Shown here one piece after another: positions 51,101 to 63,100 of a stretch of DNA of 64,000 nucleotides (position 1 is the first letter of the stretch; every line of letters begins with the position of its first letter). The stretch is from Tribonema minus. Lineage: Eukaryota > Sar > Xanthophyceae > Tribonematales > Tribonemataceae. Below the pieces are notes generated by a model. That model did no database searches, had not been told where the DNA came from, and saw only the letters and a list, made by a program, of their open reading frames with translations. The stretch is taken from contig JAFCMP010000550.1 in the NCBI GenBank assembly GCA_017506865.1, positions 372,001 through 436,000 on the forward strand, given 5' to 3'. The translations under genes and the position numbers were made by a program.

Positions 51101-54100
51101 GCTGTGCCCAACGTCTCATGCACGCACGTCCAACTGCATTCGATGACAGGCCTCTAGGTGATAAAGAATGCATCACATTCTTGTCAGCAGCATTGCAGGT
51201 GCCTGCAGCTGCACGCAGGGGTACATGTGCACACTGAATCTTGAGCTAGGAATAGTTCTGCAGATTGCAGTACTTGAAAAGTGTCAGTGTTGAAATGGGT
51301 TTGGCAGTAACGGGTGCCGGCTTCTAGCAGTTCTCACACACTAGGTCAGTATCTGCCTGAGCTTATATGGCATGGCATTACAGGGGGCAGTCCAAAAAGT
51401 GTAATGTGCAAGATTGTTTGCAACTTGTGATGCACATGTGTGAGCAGTGTGACGTGCAAGATTATTTGCAGTTTGTACTACACATGTGCATGCTGCGTCG
51501 CAACATAGTCTATGGTTACGTAAGCAACAGCATGCAGCGTTCTGTACCTCTGCCACCACCCAAAAATGTGTGCACATGTGCCGCAATGGAAAACTTGACA
51601 TCAAGCAGGAAAACACAGCAATGTCGTACCTCTGACACCAGGACGAGCACTTGGAGAGGCACGTCCACCAGAGCTGCAGCGAGATTTGTGCCGGCGCTGC
51701 TTGCAAAGGGACAGCGGAGACAGCGAAGAGCAACACAGAGCATCACCAGATTATTGCCAGCACAGGTGCGGGGGGTTGCTTGTTTTTTTTTACATCCACA
51801 CGTCATTCAGTCGCCTCCTCATAATCGTTTTCTGACACCGAGACCATGCATACGCGGCTGCGGGGGCCGTACTGGTCACCCAGTGCACCTGCAGTTTACA
51901 TGACAGAAGTGCACCTTTAAGTTTCAAGTGCATCTCTCCGCATTGCGTCTTGGACCAGTACACTGACTGTATGTGAGGTCCACGTCCAAGTGCTGCCGAA
52001 GTGAACCAGCTCTCTGCGGCAACACCAAAACGGAGCAACACACTCCCAACATTCGCAATATTCAAGGCGCCTAAATTGGTACAGAGCCCCCAGAGCGCAG
52101 CAGCAACAACTTCAAGTACTTCACCAGTATGTGCTGCACGGTAAGCAGTTTGCTGTAGCTACCTGTAAGTGGCTTGTTGCGTGACCGCCGCGGCCAGCGC
52201 AAAACTGGCACCATGTCCAACGCCCGGGGCTACATTGGTACAAAGCCCTCAGAGCGCAGTAACGATGACCTCGTGTACGTCAGAGTACATGCCTCATAGA
52301 GATTTCAATTACCTGGCTTGTTGCGTGACCGCCGCGGCCAGCGTCTGCACGTCGGGCGTGCGCGCCGCACACCGCGCGGCCTGGCCCACCGCTGCCGCCA
52401 GGAAACGGTGCAGCGGCGCGTGGAACGAGCGCAGCGCCGGCAGCGGCGCCAGCTGCAGCGCGGCGCCGCCGTGCGGGAACACCGGCAGCGGCACCATGCC
52501 GTGGTCGTCAACGCCGGCCTCCGCAGGCGAGGGGGCCTCCACAGGCGGCGGCAGCGCCTCTGCACAGTGCGTAGACATATGGAAAGTGTGTGTGTTGATG
52601 ATGTGAAACGTGGAGGCCGAAGGGTGTAGTGCTTACAGAGTGCTTCAGGGGTCATCGAGCGGTGCATCATGCAATCCTCATGAGAAATCTTGATGCTTTT
52701 CACCGATGACCTTCTCAGGTGCCCATCGAGTCTCTGGGGGGCAACATGGCCAGGAGCAAGGCGCAACATATACACCTGCTACAGCATCATGTAGATACTT
52801 TGAAGTATGCTACAGATGGCAGCAGCACATCAAGACGTGCAAGACCGAGAGGCATGTGCTTCAATGCACACTAAGGCATCCACCTGGCCGGTTTGTCACA
52901 ATTGCGGTTAGAGTTTGTGACATAAAATGACGGTGCCTAGGCGACACATGCACCTGCACCGTTTGCACTAGTTCGTGGTAGCTTGCCTCGCAACAGCTGT
53001 TGAACGCTGTCACACGCTGCTGTGCAGGCATGCGGCATCACCGCCATCATTCCTTCATGGCAACAGTGAGTGCATGCTTTGCGGCATTGATTCGGGCTGG
53101 CCGCCAGTGGTCGGCTCGCCTGAGTTGTTATCTAGCAGCACACTGCTGATAGTAGACTTTGGGAGAGCAACTTGATAACTGCAATTTGTGATTGAACTGA
53201 TGCTTAACGCGGCAGCAGCGCTAGCCTCACAACATCCGACGTGCCTGAAAGCTCCCAAGAGTTTTGACGCACTTCAAACGCTGACCCACCTGCTTGTTGT
53301 TCAGAAGGTGCAGAAAGATCATCGTCCATCATGAGCTGCGCTGACAGCCGCCTGCACCGTATACATACATACATGCAGGCACCAGAACGTACATAAGAAG
53401 CAGCGCCTGGCGTCGGACCGTCATTGGTTCAACAGTGCATCATGCGGCATGCAACTCGGCAGTGCCCGCACAATATGACAGATTGCAGAAGATGAGCCCA
53501 CGACAGAAGCTTTCCGCTGCTTTTTCTCGAGTCAGAATCGCCAAACGAGCAGATTGAGTGTGCTCCATTCTAGTCCTCAGGAACGAAAGCTACCAGCCAC
53601 AGCACACCTGAGCTTGATTCAACAGCAGGGGAAAGTGCAATAGCACGCACACAGTGCTGCTGTCATTGCCACACAGCTTGGCCAACAGGAGACTCAAGCA
53701 ATGTCTGTTGCATCAGCTGACATCCCGTCCTGCGCTTTCCGCAGCGATTAGGTGAGATAACGCAGTCGACTTAATTGCCTGGACGTTGCCTGGACAGCAA
53801 CTGCATGCGTGTGCACTACATTACACTGAGCACTGCCCTCATACATCATATATGCTGAAGGATAGCAACTTGAACCTACATGCTGCAGGTTGCAGTTCGC
53901 ACCCTGATAGGTCAGAGTTTGAAGTAAGTGACACTTGCTGAGTATCATACCACTACTACAAAATTGTATACTTCGAGGTATATGTATACGTAACTAGTTG
54001 TTCGTTTGCATGTTGACAGGTTGCCATGTGAAATGGATAATACTTATTGAATACTTCGAAGTACTTGCATCACACTTCAATTGAAACATTGTATACATAC

Positions 54101-57100
54101 GTACCTAGTGCTGAGCGCTGCCTGAGCAGCCGCCGCGCCCGCGCGCACGCGCAGCCTGGCCTGCGCCTCCTCGTGATGCCGCACTGCCTGTAGGCAGGCG
54201 CGCAGCATGTCCAGAGGGTGCGGCATGCGGCCCGCCTCTGCGCAACAGCGCACCGCAACATGTGACGTCCGTTAGAGACGCATGCGTGCCTGTTGGAGAC
54301 ACAGTGCATATGGGAGTGCGGCATGCGGCCCGCCTCTGCAAAGTAGTCGCAACGGTGCACCGTAACATGTTCGTTAGAGACGCATGCGCGTCTGCTGGAG
54401 ACACAGTGTAGAGGCCTTTTTATATAGTCATTCTGCGCAACAGCGCATCGCAACATGTAACATAGAAATAAATCAAGAGATCGTTGAGCAGCGCACCGCA
54501 ACATGTATACGGAAACAAATCAAGAGATCGTTGAGCTCTAGGTGACAAGGGGTGGTTAGCCGCAAGTGCCTTCCACCAATAACTTCTGTTAGAGACGCAT
54601 GCGTCTGCGCAACTGTGCACCGCATCATGTGACGTCTGTTGAGAGACGCATTGCGTGTCTGCAGGAGACACAGTGCATAGGCCTTATTATGTGGTCATTC
54701 TGCACATGAGCGTACGAACATACACATCGCTGTGCTGCGTGAGTGTTTTGCGGATGCGCGGCGGTAATATGTGACTCGCCTCTGCACGATAGCGCATCAC
54801 AACACAGGATGAGGTTTTACCATGTGACATTTCGCACGTGAGTGTACACGTGAGTCTAATCGAGTCACGTTGGGCATTGTCTGAAGCAACGGAGGTGAAC
54901 AACACTAAGCACACTAGTTGCAATCCTAGCCAGCTTTGATATTGAACCATCATTCAAACTGGCTCACCTGCGTCCTCCTGGGAGATGTGCGCCGGGTAAT
55001 CAATGCCCGCTACAGGGTCGTGCAGCCAGCTGCAACGGCTCAGCAGGCGGGATGGTATGGCAGCAGCAGGCAAAAATGAAAGCACAGGTCAGCGCTCAGC
55101 AAGCTGTACAGCAACAGGCAACATTTAAGCACAGATCAGGGCTCCTCAGCAAAATGTTCTGACGCAGCTGCCAGGACCTGTGCGCAGCTCTGCGTCCAAG
55201 GCACAACAGCCTGCAGCAGAGCTGCTATATGGTACTCTGAGGTACTATCCAGCATCAGAGTGGCTGGTATTGAAGTGCTTTCGAAAAGAGCTTGAGAATT
55301 GACATTGTGCCATCTGCCTACGATTTCCTTGCTTGCATACGTCATTAATAATATCTGGGGGCATCACGACCCTATGCCAAGGTGGCGCTGCCACAACGGC
55401 TCTCTCTCCCAAAGACAAGACCACGCATGTATGTAGACCACTGTCTTCACATGACTCTACGGCTTTCCGCTTGAGACGGAAGTGACCTAATCCTAACCTA
55501 ACCCTAACCCTAACCCTAAGGCAGAGCAACTCCTTTCTCACCTGACAATGAGGTCAAACGCGGAGCACACGGTGATGTTGACGTTGAAGGCGTGGACCCA
55601 GGACCTGTGCTCATACTCCACGTGCGCGTGCGTCTGGCGCCGCTGCCCATCCAAGCCTGGCGGTGGTGCAGAGAAGAGAGATACAGTGAGGCTGAAAGCA
55701 GCACTAGGGCTTAGCACGTGCATGCTTGAATGTGGGTCCCTAACCCTAACCCTATCCCTATCCCTGACCTGGGTCACAATGCTCCTGAAGTGATTCTGAT
55801 GCACCATACAAACCGGCTGAATGCATACTTTCTCTATACGTAAAAGAGGAAGAATACCATCACTTGCCTGTATTCCCGTATACCCCCCTGTGGTTAAACT
55901 AGGTGTGCGTCTGCAGAGCTGGGAGCTACAAGTACAACATTACCACGCTGTGTAGTTGAAGTTTACCTTGAAGTAGCGCCAGGCTCTGTAGCCACAGCTC
56001 GAGGCCCTCCCCTGCAAACTGCCTGGCAATGCCGTCAATGGCCAGAACGCACCGTAGATCGCCAAAGGTGGGCATGTAGCGCCTGCGACCATGGTGATTA
56101 ATTATGGTTTAGTAATGATGAATAATGAGTAACAATGATTAATAATGACCAACAATGATGCTGAATGAATATAATTGATTAATCATGATCGCACAGGGGG
56201 CAGCACGCAGCGCACACAATGTTGCAAACACTTTGGTGCGTCAAGTCTCATCGTGCAAATAAAAATGCAATTGGTGAAGAGCAAACCTGTCAGAACGAAC
56301 AAGTACTGGCGTAGGTACAAGGGCCAATGCGGTCGTTGATGAGCAAACGGCAGAGGTGGCAGCGCGCAGCAATCGCTAGTTGACAGACAATCCGATGCGT
56401 CCCGCCTCCCGCTCTGCAAGATGCAAGAGCAACAGCTGAAGCACAAAGCATGCACACTCAAGTCGAAAGATAAATGAGTAAGTAGTGGTGAATGCAAGAG
56501 CAACAGCTGAAGCACAAAGCATGCACACTCAAGTCGAAAGATAAATGAGTAAGTAGTGGTGAATGCACATAATGCGCTTGCTGTTCAACTACGCCGCAGA
56601 TTGCCAACGGTCGGGTTGTGACAAACAGGTAGCACCAAGCAGCAGCAGCCTGGCAGAGATGTGCTGTTACTGCTACTGCTGCTGCTGCGCTGACGTATCG
56701 TGTCAGAGTTGTACTATCTGGCACCTCAACCAGCATCCAGCAAGCTTTTGAAGTCAGTTCAACAGTAGTGGCAAGACCAATGACAAGACTGTAGCTGCCC
56801 TTGCTCTCTCTAGATGATCAGCACACATGGCATTGAGCTGTTTGAGTGAGTGTTGGCACAAGAATACAGACCGCCACAATGCAGGTGGCAGTGACTCACT
56901 GACCTATACTTGAGCACCAGGGGGTAGTTGTCGGACCCATCCGACGCTTGCGAGAAGTCAAAGCCGGCGATTGGGAACAGGCTATCGTACAGGCACTGCG
57001 CCAGAGTTGGCAGCAGGCCGTTGTGCTGCACGAGGTGCTGGACAAAGGTGCTCCTGTTGAGGAACTGAAGCAACACAGAGACGAAGTACAGTCTTGAAGT

Positions 57101-60100
57101 GAGCGGTGACGCATGTGCATGTGAATCTAGTATTTAGCAGTACTTTCTGGCAGTATTGTCGCCGGCGATACAATACATACGTAGTGAGAAGATGCTCCAG
57201 TCCCGTGTATACACGCTTTGAACCTCTGCCATCGTGGCAGAAACAACGGAAACCTTATCCTGCTGGCAATGTTTCCCAAGCACATCAGACAGACCTACAC
57301 CAGTGTGCACACCACCCACCACCATTGATGTTATGCAAACTCAATGACAATGTATGGTGCAACCGACACCATACCAGACTGACAACATGATGACCATCCT
57401 TTGCATCAGCACTGATGTGATTTTTGAACCATGGCTACAGAACTTCAGGTACTTGCACGCATACAGATGACATGCAGCGCTCATTGCCTGGCCCTGAAAA
57501 AGTCAATTACCTCAACCATTTTGAAGCAATTAAACTTATGACGCCCACAAGCACAAAACGGCTGGACGCTGTGAGGGCGGGGGTCCGCAATGACAACTTG
57601 CGTCCAGTGTCTCACCTGTACACTGAGTACATGAATGCTGCAGTCACCTGGTACACTGAGGGACTGAATGCTGTACTCTGCGCAGTACTCCCTTGTACAC
57701 TGAGTGACCGAAACGCTGTACTCACCTGTACACTGAGTGACTGGATGCTGTACTCTGCGCTGTACTCACCTGTACACTGAGGGACTAGATGCTGTAGTTA
57801 CATGTGCACTGCGTGACAGCATGATGTACTGCATGAAACTCGAGTACGCTTGTGTCCCACCTGTACACTGAGCGACTGAACCCTGTACTCACCTGTACAC
57901 TGAGGGACTGTATGCTGTACTCTGCGACCCCGCGGCCCTCCACGTAGTGCTCCGTGAGCGCGGGCAGCGCACTCACATAGGCCTCTGCAATATCCATCTT
58001 GAAACCGGCGTCGGCCATCAGCGTCAGGTACAGGTCGTGGAGAGCAGCGCTCAGTCTGCAATCGCACACGCATGCAGTGAATTAATTTACCAGTGAATCA
58101 TCAGTTATCGGTTGCAGGAGCGCTGCCGCCTGCTGAGCATCATCAAGTAGTGTGGGGGGCAGCGCTGGTCTGCAGCAGGAGCATTGCCAAGCGCACGTGT
58201 ATGTAATGGCGTCATCACTTCATTTGACGCAGTACTGCCACCTGTTGAGCATCATCATGAAAGCGTCATCGAGTGCATGCATTCATGTGCACCTGCAACA
58301 GCGGTGTCCCCAGTGTGCACTGGCACCCGACAAATGCGAGTAGCTGAGCGGCACGGTGTGGGCATTCGAAGACATGCGCACAAGCTCAGACATGAAGTGC
58401 GCAGAGACATGTACCTATAAGTGGTATACAATACGCCATGCCGCGTGGGCAATCAAACGCGTAAAAGCCAGGGAGCCCACCTCTGTAGCAAACAGAGTCG
58501 AGCACCTGCCTCAAGCACACAACGCTTGGCCGAAGACGCATTGAGCCACCAGGCCCCAAAGGCGCGCATCATGGCCATCAAGCTACAGCAGTTACACAGC
58601 AGTGCTCGTAACTATGGGGTATGCAGGCATGTATGTATGTGCCAACCCTCTTGGCCATCTGTACCTGGGCGGCACGCAGGCGTCCGCTGCCAACAGCACA
58701 TTGCAGCGCTTCAAACAGGCAGTTACAGCCAATGGGGTATGCAGTTGTGTGCATATGTGCGGGACTCAAACTCTAAGAGCTGTCTCGGCTCTCTTTACCC
58801 GCTCGGCAGGTACATGTCCGCGGCCACCAGCACGTTACAGCAGTTACAAGCTGTTGCAGCCAATGCGGCATGCAGGTATGCATGTATGTGTTAAGCTTTC
58901 TGTACCTGCGTGGCAGGTACACGTCCGCGGCCAGCAGCACGTCGAGCTGCGGGCGCTGCAGCTGCTGGCAGATGAGGGCGCACGTCGCGTCGGACACCAG
59001 GCTCAGCTGCGGCAAGGCGTACAAGCACAAGCCATTGCAATGTGACTGAGGTGATCAAGCACGTCGAATGTACAACGAATTCACTGGCGAAGCGCACATT
59101 TGACAGGCTGCAGATGAGGGCGCACGTTGCGTCTGACATCAGGCTCTGTTGCGGGGCGAGGCGTGCAAGCGTCGGCGCTACAGCACGCGAGGACTGATGG
59201 TCATTATGCTCATTTTTGTTGTGGTGAACACGCAGCAGAGAGCACGCAGCGAGGCAGGCGTACAAGCACCGGCGCGACACCACTAGGGGTACAATGTCCT
59301 GGGATATTGCAGTTACATGAACAACGATAACGTGGATGCAAGTTTGACAGGCTACTCCATTCTGTGCTTTGTTGGCGCTTGAAGCATCAACACAAACTGA
59401 CCGTGCAGAGATGAAAGCATGCAGCGAGGTGTACAAGCACGAACCGACGCGAGGGGACTCGAATGACTAAGCACGTCGAACGTATGATCGGTTAACTTGG
59501 CGAAGTGAAGATTTGACAGGCTCTACTCAATTTTGTACGTTGTTGGTGCTTGAAGCGCAAACACCCACCAATCCTGGCCTTTCTTTTGTGTGACCCTCAA
59601 AACCAGGCTCCTCAGCAGGAACACTGGCAAACACACTCCCCGCGGGCACTGTCGCCACTGCAATCATGACGGTTGCTGTCATGAAAGTCAGAAAGATTGC
59701 TGACAAAGGCCTCCCTAGCAGATGCGACGTTGGCATCAGTGACAGCAGAGCAGTCACTGCGCCCAGCAGCAGCCAAACACTAAAATGATAAGGCTGCTGA
59801 ACTTCCTGTGTTGGGCTACCAGCTGGAGCTGGCCTACCGAACACGCGAGACCTTTCCACACTGAACACCCATGCCTCGAACGCTATAAAGCTTGCACACC
59901 GAAGTGTGTTGCTTACTGCGGATATGGTGGCACTATTTGACTCGTGGCCAATTGCCGCAGCAGCGGCGACCACGGTTTTTGGTGAAAGGCATCCAACGGC
60001 TAATCACACCTTGTCACCTACGGTAGAGCTCTATGATCTTTTGATTGGTTTCCATAAATCATGTGGCCCATATAGCCGTTGGCCCTGCGAATACAGTATG

Positions 60101-63100
60101 TATGTATGTATGGACAGCACTCACCTTGTGCAGCCATTTGACCAGCACGTCAGCAAACATGAGGCGCCGCTGCAGCTCCTTTGCGCGTATGGTGGCCTGC
60201 AAGGGAGCAGCGCAACGCATAACATGTGTCCGGGTCGGGGTGTGACAACAAAATCGCGTGCGCCGTCGGTTCAAACCCAAACACAAACATCTGGGTCACA
60301 GTTGCACCAGCTTTTGGCGCATGCCGCTTTGGCACAGCGAACGCTGCACGCCACCAGTGCTCAGTGAGTACGCAGCAGCCCAGTTTGAGAGCAAGGCGCC
60401 CAAAGATGACAGTGATGTATCTGACGCATGTGTGCATTTCCAGCCCCATCTGACACAGTCATAGCGTGCCTGAGCCTGGCAGCCCAGAATACGAGCAAGA
60501 AAGGGGCGAAGCGGAACATACAGTGATTTGCCATAGACTACCCCGCAGAAGGTCTACATCAGGGCCACCATACGCCTGCCAGGCATGATGCACTGTGCAA
60601 GCACCCTCGGCATTAGAGACTTGAATTGTGGCGCATATCGGTCAAGACCCAACATCAACTTGAAGATGCTGCGCCATTGTGCAAGGAGCTTTGGGCAGGG
60701 CACAAGCCGCCGCAACAGGTGACGCTCCTTCTGGTTGAAGTTGGCACACGCTTGAGCACTGCTTCAAAACAGGTGACGCTCTATCTGGTTGGCACACGCC
60801 TCAGCACTGCTTCACGTGCTCTCACCATGAACGTCCGCCGAGTCATCTCTTTGGCCAATGCGACCATGCGGTCGTAGTGGCTTTCGCCAGCCGAGCCCTC
60901 TGGCAGCAGGCTCTTTGAGGCGTAGCTCTCGCCATTGTTCCGGAAGTCTGCTGACATTTGACTGCATGAAGCGCATCACCAGTGCCAAAAGCCAGAAAGC
61001 ATCAGAAGTTGTGAGATTTGACTGCATAGAGCGCAGAACCAGTGCCAACACACAGAAGCCGGTGAGCGTTGCAACGGCGTAGAGCCCCATACTCGAACCA
61101 AACAGTCCTGCTGATGCGAATACCCGCAGTAGGTACAGTATTCTCAAGCGCTGTAGTGACTGTAGTGCATGTGATCAAGATTCTGTTGTGCCCTCCTTCA
61201 AAAGCAGGCTGCTGGTCCTGCAAATGCTGACCTGTGAATGCACTAGTGGTCTGAACTCACATTTTGCGAAATATAGCAGCATGGTCACAGCTACGTGACC
61301 AGCACCGTCGAATGTCACTGAACGACGCTCCCAGCACTAAACACACTGGCTGTGTGAATGCACTCTCCAAGCCCCCTTGACGTGCACATGTACTGCACAT
61401 GTACTGCGCATGTACTGCACAGGTGCTGCACAAGTACAGGTGGGCCATGTATATACATACATACATACACATGTAGAATGACCGCAACATGTGTGACGTC
61501 GTGGATGACAAAGCGAGTCCATTGCCATCCGAATGAATGAATGCGCGCCCGTTGATGCACCATTTATAAAAAACATACTTTGAAGCAACAAAAGTCTCCA
61601 TGCAGCCACTGTGGGTACAAACTGTCGTGTGACCGCTTGGCACTCTGCATACGTACGTGGGCTCTCTGTCCATGAGCGCGACTCCGCAGGCCTCAAACTC
61701 CGTCCTGTTGTGCACGTCATCGTGGTGCAGGACCACCACCACGTCGCCGTCGCTGGCGCCGAGCGCTGGTGTCACACGTTGAGCAATGACACATTTGCAT
61801 TGTGAGCACTGACGTGTTTGAGCAGTGTCATGATTCATGAACTGAACATGGGCGATGCTAAGAGACCAAGGCAGAAATGACGAGCAACTGGCGTTGAGCG
61901 CTGTTGCCACATGTTGAGCAATGACACACTTGCATTGTGAGCAGTGGCACGAATGCATGTTGAGCAATGACATGAATTCATCATTGAGCAGAATTCATCA
62001 ATGAACAGCGTCATAAATTCATAAGCAGTTCATCAATGAGCAGTGTCATGAATTCATCATCGTGCAGTGTCATGAATTCAATCATGGGCGATGCTCAGAG
62101 ACCAAGGGGCAAATGATGAGCAATCACACAAACGCATTGTGACCAACATGAGTGAGCGCGTCACGGACCATTGATCCAATGGTAGATCATGAGCAGCGAC
62201 ACACACATGAATTATGAGCGCTGGCATGAATGCGTCACAGAATCAGTGCTCAGAGAGGTGACCACGGACCACGCAGTGCAGTCTGCCACAGCAACTTGGA
62301 CAAACGGACATAATGAGGACGGACATTGGGTGCATGCACCATGGGCAATAGTAGGCGACCAGAGGCAATGCAGTTCAAGGCGACGGAACAGTTGAAGTAT
62401 AACCTCAGGAAGGGGCAGAGAGCAAACGGTGTCAAAGGATGGACTTCAAGTACTTGCGCTCAGCTGCCAGCTGCAGTAGTGCTCTGCTACCGGCCATAGC
62501 TGATGCGTCAACGGAACAAAGGTTGATTGGCACCAGCACTCGCTGCACCATTGAGGTGGGTCAACTTGAAGTACTTCAGCGAAGGCGCATTATCAGGTGA
62601 GGTGGTGTTGCATATAGTGCTCTGCTGCCAATCACAGCTCAGCGGTGATGGCCGACCACAGAATCATACGCATAGCAAGGTACCGAGGGCGTGGGGGGGG
62701 GGGCAGCAGCAGCGCTATCGCTTACTGCATCGTGAGCACTGGTGCCCGCTGCTTTCATGGTACTTCAAGTATATATTTCAATAATCATGTCAAGTGTAGA
62801 CAGTTGATAAAGCACCTTCTGCAAAGGCGCCCTCGGAATGTGCTGCCAGGTCCGCAGAGCTGGGTATCTGGTGCGCGCAGTCCAGCAGAAATCCCACCAC
62901 AACGCTCAGCACGGTCTGAGCGGCAGACCTGCGGCGGTGCATGTCGCAGCAGGTCAGTAAAGCAAGGTGAGCAACGCAACAGTCAGCACACACCAAAGTC
63001 TCTTGTCGAAAGCTTCATACAACGCCAGGTACTAAGGAGGGGGGGGGGGGGGGGGGGGATGTGGCGCACGGCATTGTGGTGCGCCACGTGAGGTGCCGAC

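Noticed and set aside
55488-55520. True chromosome end
   Set aside because: The CCCTAA tract is only about 30 bp and lies between exons of one gene.
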